From NCBI GenBank assembly GCA_903960515.1, contig CAJCBL010000247.1, positions 1 to 54,699 on the forward strand: a stretch of DNA of 54,699 nt, read 5' to 3'. Shown here piece after piece: positions 18,586 to 26,130 of the stretch. This stretch comes from an uncultured Verrucomicrobiota bacterium (GTDB lineage: Bacteria > Verrucomicrobiota > Verrucomicrobiia > Opitutales > Opitutaceae). A program made the translations under genes and the position numbers. Every line of letters starts with the position of its first letter. The first letter of the stretch is position 1. The notes under the pieces were generated by a model. The model had not been told where the DNA came from and ran no database searches. It saw only the letters and a program-made list of their open reading frames with translations.

Positions 18586-20130
18586 TCAGGGCAGCCGCCC
18601 GATGATCGTCCCGTCGTTGCCACGCGGATAAGCGCCGAGGTCTTCACCGGTCCGGCCTCTGCCCAGGCAGGGCGAGCCCGGCTTGAGGTGATAGTCGCCG
18701 TTGGCCGCATCGACGAAGACGGGAACGGTGATGATCGAATGCTGTTCGAAAGGCGGATGCAGGGCGGTCCAGGATGCGAGGGAGCTGGCGCGGAGCGCGG
18801 CGTCGATGAACCAGATCGAGCCGTCCGTGGGCGGGATAGACAGGCAGTTGTAGTCCATGACGTAGTCGGCGCTGTCGACGGGGACGGAGCCGTACTTGTT
18901 GAGGTTGAGAAACCGGCCCGCGGTGTCGGAGCCGGCGCCGATGTTCCGGGCCGTGCGATCCAAGAAGAGGTTGTTGGCGTAGAGCTGCCCGGTGGTGAAT
19001 CCGTCATCCCAGCCGAGAATGAAGTTCGTGCAGTCGACGAAGGTGTTGTTGAGCAGGCGAACGTCCTCGCGCAGATGCCCGTAGGTGCCCAGTCCACCGA
19101 TCATGAAGCCGCCCCCGGTTCGGAGCACGAGGTTCTCGGTGATGGACACGTTGCGACATCCGTCTTGGGCTGCGAAGTAGAACGCCAGGCCGCAATCCGC
19201 GATCAGGTTGCGGCGGACGATCATGTTGGTCGGCGAGTCCTTGCCGCCCACGGCCTGCTCGCACCGGCGGAATTCGTTGTTCTCGATGATCCAGCCGTCG
19301 GTGTCGTAAAGCCGCAGGGCGGGCGCGAGGTTGTCGTGGAAATAGCAATTCCGAACCAAGACGTTGCTAGAATAGCCGTTCTCGGTGCCCATGCAGCGGA
19401 GCACGGAGGTATTCTCGCTGCCCACCGGTGCCGGCAGGCCGAAGAACTCGCAGTCGATGAAAGCACAGTCGTTGGTGGCCTCCAGGTAGATCATGGAGGC
19501 GCCGACCTGGGTGGAGGTCGTCGTGAAGCGCAGGCCCCGGAACGTGATGCCCGTCGAGAACTGCAGGGAGACGCAACTGCCCGCGCCGCCGTCGATGAGC
19601 ACGGATTCGCCGGGGAAATTGGCGAAGGTGATCGGCTGCAGCTTGGTACCCTTGTTCTGTGGATGCACGTGGGTGGCCAGGCGGTAGGTTCCGGCGCGCA
19701 GGAACACAACTTCGCCTGCCCGCAACGAGGCGGCGGCCTTTGCGAGCGAACGCCACGGGTGGTCCAGCGTCCCGGGCTGCGCGTCGTCCCCTGCGCTCCC
19801 ATCAACAAAGAAGGTGGCCACGAAGGGCGATGAGGCTGTCACCCGCCAGAACTGGCGCGCCAGCGCGGAGACGGCGGCCGGCCGTGCGATGGCCTTGAGC
19901 TCCTGGCCGGTGCCGGCGATCTCGCTCGTGACGGGCCTCCAACCACCGAGATCGGAGGAGGACTCGACGCGATAGTACCGCCCGGACTCGCTCGGCCAGT
20001 GGAGGGCAAGGTTGCCGCCGGCGTCGGTCTGCAACGTGGCGTCGAAGGCCACGGCGAGCGCGGACAGGGCCGTGAATACGAAACCGAACACGAGCGAAAG
20101 GTAACAACTCAAGCGAAGAGGAAGAGACAT
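18586..20130 (-). CDS. Secreted right-handed parallel beta-helix protein
   Basis: This is a 514-residue exported protein. ATG 20130 gives a clear signal peptide (SCYLSLVFGFVFTALSALAVA); a longer in-frame start adds 14 residues before it. An N-terminal module (YYRVESSSDLGGW) of the sort common in verrucomicrobial secreted proteins is followed by FFVDGSAGDDAQPGT and HPWRSLAKAAASLRAGEVVF, the usual opening of DUF1565/pectate-lyase-like beta helices. The body is a series of N-x-F/hydrophobic rungs (IENNEFRRC, VRRNLIADC, ITENLVLRTGG, LLNNTFVDC). The likely role is binding or cleaving a polysaccharide such as pectin; lyase activity is unproven. It faces the pRiA4b gene tail-to-tail. Confidence 0.8.
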   Translation of the reverse strand: MSLPLRLSCYLSLVFGFVFTALSALAVAFDATLQTDAGGNLALHWPSESGRYYRVESSSDLGGWRPVTSEIAGTGQELKAIARPAAVSALARQFWRVTASSPFVATFFVDGSAGDDAQPGTLDHPWRSLAKAAASLRAGEVVFLRAGTYRLATHVHPQNKGTKLQPITFANFPGESVLIDGGAGSCVSLQFSTGITFRGLRFTTTSTQVGASMIYLEATNDCAFIDCEFFGLPAPVGSENTSVLRCMGTENGYSSNVLVRNCYFHDNLAPALRLYDTDGWIIENNEFRRCEQAVGGKDSPTNMIVRRNLIADCGLAFYFAAQDGCRNVSITENLVLRTGGGFMIGGLGTYGHLREDVRLLNNTFVDCTNFILGWDDGFTTGQLYANNLFLDRTARNIGAGSDTAGRFLNLNKYGSVPVDSADYVMDYNCLSIPPTDGSIWFIDAALRASSLASWTALHPPFEQHSIITVPVFVDAANGDYHLKPGSPCLGRGRTGEDLGAYPRGNDGTIIGRLP

Positions 20131-20539
20131 AGGGCGGCAATTGTGGGACCAGGCACGTTCAACGGGGGCCAAAGACGAATCCCGGTCGCCGCAGGGGGCG
20201 GCAACCCCTACGGAGGCAAATTCCTGTAAATACGAAAGGGAGGCGCGCGCGCGTGGCGCGCTGCCCCGGGTTCAACGTGGGGAAGGCTCGGAGGAGTTTC
20301 GGGGGCGCATCATCATCGGCTAAAAATGCCCTTGCCCACCGCTCGCTGAAGGGCCCCTCCAAGGTTTGCCACCAACGTTGCAACCTACTGCGGTTTCGCT
20401 GCTTGCCCCAGGCACCCCGCTTCCCCTCGGGCTTCGCTTCCCCCCGCCCGCGCCCAAATTCGCCCATCCCAAAAATACTTTCGCCCAGCCCTTGAAACAA
20501 ATTGGGCTTGTTCCGAACTGATTCAGCGAACACACATTG
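20131..20539. other. Intergenic region without a recognised gene
   Basis: This is the ~410 bp between the beta-helix gene (transcribed leftwards) and the sigma-54-like promoter. It holds GC-alternating DNA around 20243-20262. No open frame with convincing composition or start site was seen. Confidence 0.5.
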
Positions 20540-20557
20540 TTGGCACGTTTCTCGCAT
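20540..20557 (+). promoter_or_regulatory. Sigma-54-type (-24/-12) promoter candidate
   Basis: TTGGCACGTTTCTCGCAT matches the RpoN consensus TTGGCACG-N4-TTGCAT with one mismatch. The invariant GG (20542-20543) and GC (20554-20555) are separated by exactly ten bases. The predicted start is near 20567, at the ATG of the small ORF (20569), so the product would be a near-leaderless mRNA or an RNA. Confidence 0.6.
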
Positions 20558-20568
20558 AAACCGCTTCC

Positions 20569-20718
20569 ATGAACTGCACACTGCACCACCTGTCCGCCAA
20601 GGCCCTCCATCTGGAGTGTCAGCAGGCGTTCGTGCGCATGCAGGCCGTCTCCACTTGGCAGATTTGCCAGGTAGCAACGACTAAACGCGCCGCCGCCGAG
20701 CGCCAGGAAGTGGAATAA
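20569..20718 (+). CDS. Possible 49-residue small protein under a sigma-54-like promoter
   Basis: A short ORF starts MNCTLHHLSAKALHLECQ and ends KRAAAERQEVE. It lies between a good sigma-54-type promoter and a strong intrinsic terminator (20746-20774), giving an isolated transcription unit of about 200 nt. The peptide has an amphipathic middle and a charged C-terminus, with three Cys. No family is recognised. No leader remains for a ribosome site if transcription starts near 20567, so the unit may instead make a small RNA. Confidence 0.4.
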   Translation: MNCTLHHLSAKALHLECQQAFVRMQAVSTWQICQVATTKRAAAERQEVE

Positions 20719-20741
20719 CTGAGGAGCGACTGAGATTCTCC

Positions 20742-20778
20742 AAAGCCCACTTCCCTCCCGGAAGTGGGTTTTTTGTTT
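20742..20778 (+). terminator. Intrinsic terminator after the small ORF
   Basis: A perfect nine-base stem, CCCACTTCC (20746-20754) with GGAAGTGGG (20760-20768), has a five-base loop and is followed by TTTTTTGTTT. Confidence 0.9.
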
Positions 20779-20789
20779 CTCAAACCCAA

Positions 20790-21091
20790 TACCCCTTCCG
20801 GGAAAGCCGAGCGAAACGCTCGGGTTCTTTCCCAGAAAACACAGGCGGCCCGGAAACGGGCCGCGCGGATACCAAAGCCCGCGCCGTCGTGATGACGACG
20901 CACTAAAGGCCCCGGTACCGAAACCGCTCTCCGGCCATCCTCTTGGCTGGTTGCGCCCAGCCATCCCACCCCGGCTTGTGAAGTTGGACACAGGAGCAAT
21001 CCTGCAACCAGCGACCTGAGCCGGGGGCAGGACGCGGGGCGCTCCAGCCAAACCAGCGGGGATGCAACCGGAACCGCCCGCGGAGCCCCGC
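20790..21091 (+). ncRNA. Hairpin-rich region, candidate structured RNA
   Basis: Successive strong stems fill this non-coding stretch. 20800-20833 is GGGAAAG/CTTTCCC stacked on CCGAGCG-AAA-CGCTCGG. 20845-20864 is GCGGCCCG-GAAA-CGGGCCGC, with a GNRA loop. 20885-20900 is CGTCGT-GATG-ACGACG. 20945-20962 is GGCTGG/CCAGCC. 20969-21026 has outer CCCCGGCT/AGCCGGGG, then GTTG/CAAC, then CAGGA-GCAA-TCCTG with a GNRA loop. 21034-21091 is GCGGGGC...GGAGCCCCGC. Nested stems and two GNRA tetraloops favour a folded RNA over chance. Strand is not certain. No known riboswitch, RNase P, tmRNA or SRP signature was found. Confidence 0.4.
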
Positions 21092-21328
21092 CGTCGCTTG
21101 AAACCAATCGCAGTGAAAAACCCACTGCGCGACGGCGGGCTCCCGGCGGACGCGGCATCGCCCGCCCAACAGAGCAGGCACTCGCAGAAGGTGCGGCCCC
21201 CGCCGCCCTCCAGCCACCGCTCTCAGCGACCGGCCCCCAATACAGCCGGCCCACACCTTTCCCGCAGGACACCACTTCCCAACCACAACACTCACTTTCA
21301 ACCAACTCTCACCCACCACTCTTCCGCC

Positions 21329-21565
21329 ATGAAATCCACGACACCGACCATCTCCACCCGAGCTTCCAACCGCACCGCCGCCACCGCCGTCGAACGCCTA
21401 ACGCGCCGCGCCCCAGGTTGGCCCTACTCCCTTCAGCCTGGTCGGCCCAACTACAACCTCAGTCCGCTCTCGGACTCCGAATGCCCTTTCTACGTCCACA
21501 TTTCCCGGTCTGAAAACCGGACCTCCTCCTGCACACAGCGGTTGAACGCCGCACCGCCGTTATGA
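21329..21565 (+). CDS. Possible 78-residue ORF coupled to the sigma factor gene
   Basis: This short Ser/Thr/Arg-rich ORF starts MKSTTPTISTRASNRTAATA. Its TGA overlaps the ATG of the FliA-like gene (ATGA), a typical translational-coupling arrangement. It has no recognised domain, and its composition does not clearly separate it from non-coding DNA. It could be a leader ORF or chance. Confidence 0.28.
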   Translation: MKSTTPTISTRASNRTAATAVERLTRRAPGWPYSLQPGRPNYNLSPLSDSECPFYVHISRSENRTSSCTQRLNAAPPL

Positions 21566-22251
21566 ACGCCGCGCCTGCCGTCCCTGTTCTTTCCTCCGTA
21601 CTCGACGTGCTCGACGTCGTAGACTCCGCACTTGCCGCCCTGGACCGCCGCCTGCCGCTGTATGTCTCGCGTGAAGACCTCGCCTCCGCCGGGCGGGCCG
21701 CACTGGTCGCTTCTTTCGGCCGGGCCGCCGGACCGGTGCACGAAGTGCGCGCCTACTGCTTTGCGCGTGTCCGCGGTGCCATGTTCGACGAACTCCGCCG
21801 GCTCGACCCGCTCTCCCGACGCACCCGCGACCGCGTGAGCGAGGTACGCCGCGGGGCCGCCGAACTCGAGCAGGCCCTGGGCCGCGCGCCCAGCGACGAC
21901 GAACTCGCCACCTTTGTAGGCCTCACCCCGAAGGCCCTGCGCCAAGCGCTGCGCCTCGGGATTGCGGCCGACTCGCGCGGCACCGAGCCGGAGGCGCTCG
22001 CTGCCCTGGCCGACCACGACGCGGTGTCGCCGGCCGACTCCGCCGAGACCGGCGACTTGGTGGCGCACATGCGAGCCGCGCTCGGGAGGTTGCCAGAGCG
22101 GCACGCACACGTCGTCCAGCGTTACCATCTCGAGGATGCAACGCTGGAGGTGATCGCGGGCGAGCTTGGCGTATCGATCGAACGGGTCCGGCAGTTGCGT
22201 GCCGCCGGCGAAAAGATGCTGCGCGAGGAACTGGCGGTTCTCGCGTACTAA
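21562..22251 (+). CDS. RNA polymerase sigma factor, FliA/WhiG type
   Basis: This is a 229-residue alternative sigma-70 factor. It has region 2 (SREDLASAGRAALVASFGRA, CFARVRGAMFDELRRLD, the FliA-type RIRGAMLDELR motif), region 3 (ELEQALGRAPSDDELATFVGL) and region 4 (LPERHAHVVQRYHLEDATLEVIAGELGVSIERVRQL). This architecture is that of flagellar/sporulation-type sigma-28. No flagellar or chemotaxis genes occur in the window, so its regulon is unknown and no symbol is assigned. Start ATG 21562 overlaps an upstream short ORF. The N-terminal ~35 residues are more divergent than in FliA. Confidence 0.88.
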   Translation: MNAAPAVPVLSSVLDVLDVVDSALAALDRRLPLYVSREDLASAGRAALVASFGRAAGPVHEVRAYCFARVRGAMFDELRRLDPLSRRTRDRVSEVRRGAAELEQALGRAPSDDELATFVGLTPKALRQALRLGIAADSRGTEPEALAALADHDAVSPADSAETGDLVAHMRAALGRLPERHAHVVQRYHLEDATLEVIAGELGVSIERVRQLRAAGEKMLREELAVLAY

Positions 22252-22401
22252 GCCCACGCTGACGCGCGTGCGGGGGCGATCCACCCAGGGGCCCCCGCAC
22301 GCCCCACAGCCAGGGTCACGCGCAACTTACCGAAGAGCCGGTAGAAGGGCCTCCGGCTTTGGGCTCGAAAACTCGCAGGGGCATGCTAGAGGTGAGTCAA
22401 C

Positions 22402-22749
22402 ATGCCTATGAATTGGATCGCCGCTCTCGATTGGTCGAAGGTCACGGAGAAACTGCCGCCAGATTTCTTGATGAAGACCGCCATCTTTCTGGGAGTCGTC
22501 ATCGTAGTGGTGCTCGCGGTGCGCTTCTACCAGAACTCGAACAAGATCTTCCTCACCATCGGCATCGCCGTAGTCACCGGGGTGATCTTCTTCAACTGGA
22601 TCTACAACCGCAGCGAGCCCGAATTCCTCTCACCCCTAATCGAACCGCTGGCCAACTTTTTCCCCAGCAAGGGCTACGAGAAGAAGGACGTCAGCGACCT
22701 CGACAAGCAGAAGAAGGGCGGAAACGTGGTTCCGCCAAAGAAGAAGTGA
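22402..22749 (+). CDS. Small membrane protein of unknown function
   Basis: This is a 115-residue protein preceded by a good ribosome site (AGAGGTGAG about eight bases upstream). It has two membrane helices (TAIFLGVVIVVVLAVRFY at ~26-43 and IFLTIGIAVVTGVIFFNWIY at ~49-68) and a charged Lys-rich tail ending VPPKKK. No family is recognised. It stands alone between the sigma factor gene and queD. Confidence 0.75.
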   Translation: MPMNWIAALDWSKVTEKLPPDFLMKTAIFLGVVIVVVLAVRFYQNSNKIFLTIGIAVVTGVIFFNWIYNRSEPEFLSPLIEPLANFFPSKGYEKKDVSDLDKQKKGGNVVPPKKK

Positions 22750-22827
22750 CCCGGCGCCGGCGGCTTCCTTCGCCGCCGGGCACACGTACCCACTATTCCG
22801 GTCGCCGCGTCCGTCCTTGCCCGCGCC

Positions 22828-23256
22828 ATGCTCACCTGCTCCAAGACCTACCCTGAGATTCCCTTCGCCCACCGGCAACATCTGCACGAGGGCCATTGCG
22901 CCTTCATCCACGGGCACAACTGGAGCATCACGCTGACCTTCGCCTGCGCCAAGCCCGACGCCAACGGCTTCGTGGTGGATTTCGGGAGACTGAAGTACAT
23001 TCGCCAGTGGATCGACAAGAACCTCGACCATGCCTGCCTCTTCAACGAGGACGACCCACTGCATGCCGTGCTCTTCGAGGCGGCGCCCACGGTATGGAAG
23101 GCAACCATTGTGCCCAACTGCTCCTGCGAGGGGCTGGCAGAGTGGGTATTCCGCAGCCTCGATCCGCTGGTGCGCGAGCACTCCGCCGGGCGAGCCTGGC
23201 TCACCGACGTAGTCGTGGGTGAGGACGCACGGAACTTCGCCCGCTATACGCCCTGA
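22828..23256 (+). CDS. queD: 6-carboxy-5,6,7,8-tetrahydropterin synthase (QueD/PTPS family)
   Basis: This 142-residue QueD-like enzyme converts 7,8-dihydroneopterin triphosphate to 6-carboxytetrahydropterin in queuosine/7-deazaguanine synthesis. Zinc ligands His 15, His 28 and His 30 and the catalytic Cys 24 are in place (FAHRQHLHEGHCAFIHGHNW). FVVDFGRLK, the DHACLF segment and the CEGLAEWVF glutamate region also fit. The rest of the queuosine pathway is not nearby. Some PTPS paralogues act in other pterin pathways, so the substrate is inferred from family. Confidence 0.88.
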   Translation: MLTCSKTYPEIPFAHRQHLHEGHCAFIHGHNWSITLTFACAKPDANGFVVDFGRLKYIRQWIDKNLDHACLFNEDDPLHAVLFEAAPTVWKATIVPNCSCEGLAEWVFRSLDPLVREHSAGRAWLTDVVVGEDARNFARYTP

Positions 23257-23381
23257 TCCGGTCCGACATCGAGGGCCCCGGGGCGCTGGCAAGGGGCATC
23301 CACGCCCCTCTTTTTCGAAAGCGGCTACAGGCTGGCGCCCGCATTCACGCCGGGGCGCTTCGGAGTCCTCGAATGCCGCCG

Positions 23382-23401
23382 CCCGCCCCCCCGGGGGCGG
23401 G
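23382..23401. terminator. GC hairpin between convergent queD and ppnP
   Basis: A perfect stem CCCGCCCCC-CC-GGGGGCGGG lies between two convergent genes. It lacks a T-run, so it is only a possible bidirectional transcript end. Confidence 0.3.
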
Positions 23402-23517
23402 TTGCGACACGAACCGCCAGGCAGCTCCAAAGGGAGCGCGCAGGGTCCAGTCTGGGACCGGCCCTACCCGCTGGCGTGTCGCGCAGCCCACTTGAGCCGC
23501 GCGACGCGCCGAACGCT

Positions 23518-23844
23518 TCAGCCGAGAAACGAGCAGACGTATTCGCAAAGGCCGGCGGCCACCACGATGGAGAACCCGCTCTTGCCGGGGACATCGAAAT
23601 ACTGGTCCGCTCCGTAGGTGTGAGCGGCGCTCTGCCCGTCGAGAGTTACCACGCAACTGCCGGCGACAATCTCCATGCGCTCCGGCGCACCCGTACCGAA
23701 ATGATAGGTACCGGGCCGGATGAGGCCGAGGGTTTTCTTGGAGCCGTCGGTGAACCGCACGGTGTGCGACACTACGCCGCCGTCGAAATAGACATTGGCC
23801 TTGGACTCGACGGTTACGCCGGTGAATTCGGAGGGAGCGCTCAT
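23518..23844 (-). CDS. ppnP: Pyrimidine/purine nucleoside phosphorylase (PpnP/YaiE family)
   Basis: This is a 108-residue single-domain cupin matching the PpnP (formerly DUF1255) family, which phosphorolyses a range of nucleosides to base and ribose-1-phosphate. Typical stretches are ANVYFDGGVVSHTVRF, KTLGLIRPGTYHFGTGAPER and DQYFDVPGKSGF. ATG 23844 gives the usual family length; a longer in-frame start is not supported by homology. It is transcribed divergently from the malic enzyme gene. Confidence 0.9.
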   Translation of the reverse strand: MSAPSEFTGVTVESKANVYFDGGVVSHTVRFTDGSKKTLGLIRPGTYHFGTGAPERMEIVAGSCVVTLDGQSAAHTYGADQYFDVPGKSGFSIVVAAGLCEYVCSFLG

Positions 23845-24015
23845 GGTTGGTGGCCCGAGGTTTGGGGGAAATTCCCCGCGTGACAAGCGGACGTTACGAT
23901 CCGGTGACGATGGCGGGCACCCCGCGACCGTGGTTGAATAATTGTGCAACTCCGGACTCCCAGCCCCCAGATCGATCTTTCCAGCAGCGACGAACCTGCC
24001 ATAAATCGTCCACTT

Positions 24016-25689
24016 ATGGCACAGAACTGCTCCAAAGGAGGCCTGCTTCCGCACGCAGGCCCCATGCTCCCACGTGGCACCGCGATGCTCGCCAACCCCA
24101 TCCTCAACAAGGGGACGGCCTTTACCGAGCGCGAACGCGATACCCTAGGTCTGCGAGGGCTGTTGCCCCCCCGGGTCTTCACGATCGAGGAGCAGGTCCT
24201 GCGCGCCATCGCTAACTTCCGCCGCAAGACCGATCCGCTGGATAAGTACATCTTCCTCTCCAACCTCCAGGGCCGCAACGAGACCCTCTTCTACCGCCTC
24301 CTTGAAGAGTTCCCCGAGGAGATGATTCCGATCATCTACACGCCCACCGTAGGCCAGGCCTGCCTGGAGTTCGGCGCCATCTACCGTCGCCCCCGCGGCA
24401 TCTACATCACCATCAAGGACAAGGGCCGCATCTCCGAAATCCTCGGACACTGGCCCAACCCCGACGTGCGCATGATCGTCGTCACCGACGGCGAGCGTAT
24501 CCTCGGCCTGGGCGATCTCGGCGCCTACGGCATGGGCATTCCGATCGGCAAGCTCGGCCTCTACACCTCCTGCGCCGGCGTGCATCCCTACTACTGCCTG
24601 CCCATCACCATCGACGTGGGCACCAACAACAAGAAGCTCCATGACGACCCGATGTACATCGGCCTCGCCCAGGAGCGCGTGCGCGGCCCCGAGTACGACG
24701 AGTTGATCGAGGAGTTCGTGACCGCCGTGCAGAAGGCGTATCCGAAGGTCCTCATCCAGTGGGAGGATTTCGGCAACACCACCGCCTTCAACATCCTGCA
24801 CAAGTACCAGAAGCGCGTCCTCAGCTTCAACGACGACATCCAGGGCACCGCCTCGGTGGCCCTCGCCGGTATCCTCGGAGGCCTGCGCCTCAACGGCGGC
24901 AAGCTCCTCGACCAGAAAATCCTCTTCCTGGGTGCCGGCGAAGCCGGCACCGGCATCGCCGATCTCTTCGTGGAAGCCTCCGTGCAGGCCGGCATGGCTG
25001 CCGAAGACGCGCGCAAACGCTGCTGGTTCGTCGACTCGCAGGGTCTGGTGGTCAAGGGCCGCCCCGGCAAACTCGCCGAGCACAAGCTGCCCTACGCCCA
25101 GGACCACGCCTTCGTGGCCACCCTCGCGGAGGCCGTCGAGGTCCTCAAGCCCACCATCCTCATCGGCGTATCCGGAACACCGAAGACCTTCACCAAGGAG
25201 ATCGTCAGCCGCATGGCCGCGATCAATCCCCAGCCGATCATCTTCGCGCTCTCCAATCCCACCTCGAAGGCCGAAGCCACCGCCGAGGAGGTCTACACCT
25301 GGACCGACGGCCGCGCGATCTACGCCAGCGGTAGCCCCTTCCCGACCTTCGTGCTCAACGGCAAGACCTACGTGCCCGGCCAGGGCAACAACGTCTACAT
25401 CTTCCCGGGCGTAGGCCTGGGGGCACTCGCCTGCGAGTCGCGCGAAGTCACCAACAAGATGTTCCTCATCGCCGCCCAGACCCTCGCCGGCCTCGTGGGC
25501 GAGGACGATCTTGCCGTGCGCCGCGTGTATCCGCCGCTCTCCAAGATCCGCGAGGTCTCGGCCAAGATCGCCGCTGCCGTAGTCGAAGAGTGCCACCGCG
25601 AAGGGCTCGCCCAGATCCCCCGCCCGGCCGATATCGAGGCCGATGTGCGCTCCCGCATGTTCAAGCCCACCTACGAAGAGTTCGCCTAA
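24016..25689 (+). CDS. NAD-dependent malic enzyme
   Basis: This 557-residue malic enzyme of the long bacterial/eukaryotic type (close to E. coli MaeA in length) decarboxylates malate to pyruvate. It has the N-terminal FTIEEQ...LDKYIFLSNLQGRNETLFYRLL, the YTPTVGQACLEFG motif, the catalytic VTDGERILGLGDLGAYGMGIPIGK segment, the metal site WEDF...FNDDIQGTA, and the dinucleotide fold LFLGAGEAGTGIADL. ATG 24016 agrees with family length; an upstream ORF extension to 23944 overlaps the divergent regulatory region. A terminator follows. NAD preference is inferred from subfamily. Confidence 0.93.
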   Translation: MAQNCSKGGLLPHAGPMLPRGTAMLANPILNKGTAFTERERDTLGLRGLLPPRVFTIEEQVLRAIANFRRKTDPLDKYIFLSNLQGRNETLFYRLLEEFPEEMIPIIYTPTVGQACLEFGAIYRRPRGIYITIKDKGRISEILGHWPNPDVRMIVVTDGERILGLGDLGAYGMGIPIGKLGLYTSCAGVHPYYCLPITIDVGTNNKKLHDDPMYIGLAQERVRGPEYDELIEEFVTAVQKAYPKVLIQWEDFGNTTAFNILHKYQKRVLSFNDDIQGTASVALAGILGGLRLNGGKLLDQKILFLGAGEAGTGIADLFVEASVQAGMAAEDARKRCWFVDSQGLVVKGRPGKLAEHKLPYAQDHAFVATLAEAVEVLKPTILIGVSGTPKTFTKEIVSRMAAINPQPIIFALSNPTSKAEATAEEVYTWTDGRAIYASGSPFPTFVLNGKTYVPGQGNNVYIFPGVGLGALACESREVTNKMFLIAAQTLAGLVGEDDLAVRRVYPPLSKIREVSAKIAAAVVEECHREGLAQIPRPADIEADVRSRMFKPTYEEFA

Positions 25690-25720
25690 GCTTCCCGGCG
25701 ACTCGTATCCGATTCCTACG

Positions 25721-25747
25721 CCCCGGCTTCCAAGCCGGGGCATTTTT
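25721..25747 (+). terminator. Intrinsic terminator after malic enzyme
   Basis: The stem CCCCGGCTT-CC-AAGCCGGGG is followed by CATTTTTG, 32 bases after the stop codon. Confidence 0.9.
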
Positions 25748-26130
25748 GTGTCACCAGGCAGGCACTTCCGTTCGGTCCGGTTTGCCGCCGCAAGAGGAGG
25801 CCCACAGCTCTCCTGGGTATCCGAGCCCAGGGTGCTCCAGCCTCAAGCGCCACCGTTCCTATCGCACTGAGCCCCCAGAATTGACCTGTCCCTATCTACC
25901 ACCTGAGCCCCCAGAATTGACCTGTCCCTATCTACCACAGAATTGACCTGTCCCTATCTACCAGGCCCCGGGTGCCTGATGGGCGAACAGGCACCGGTGC
26001 GTGCGATGCCGGCGATCGCGACAAGGCAAGAGCCGGCCCGATCGCCGCCTTCCTGCGATTCCGTGGTTCTCCTGGGCGAGCGCTTGCCCGTAGTATCCGG
26101 CCTCGCTCCACACTGCGTCCGCTCCCTCCG
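25748..26130. other. Intergenic region between malic enzyme and MATE genes
   Basis: Apart from the tandem repeat at 25866-25963, nothing recognisable is seen. In-frame extensions of the MATE gene into this region are not supported, because they encode Arg-rich sequence with no membrane character. Confidence 0.5.
25866..25963. repeat. Tandem repeat, two 36-bp units plus one 26-bp unit
   Basis: Three near-perfect copies of a unit contain AATTGACCTGTCCCTATC followed by TACCA. Units 1 (25866-25901) and 2 (25902-25937) carry a 10-bp CTGAGCCCC prefix; unit 3 (25938-25963) lacks it. The reverse complement contains ATAGGGACAGGTCAATT, which I associate from memory with sequences around REP-associated (Y1) transposases. 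No transposase is present here. Confidence 0.9.

Noticed and set aside
20790-21091. c-di-GMP-I riboswitch, RNase P RNA, tmRNA or group II intron domain
   Set aside because: The conserved core sequences of these RNAs are absent; only a loose CAAAGCC-after-GNRA-hairpin likeness to GEMM was found.
20619-21305. Minus-strand protein gene across the hairpin-rich block
   Set aside because: The frame has no recognisable domain, unusual Gly/Arg/Trp composition, and would have to read through many strong stems and a terminator.
25866-25963. CRISPR array
   Set aside because: The three copies are head-to-tail with no unique spacers, and no cas genes are present.
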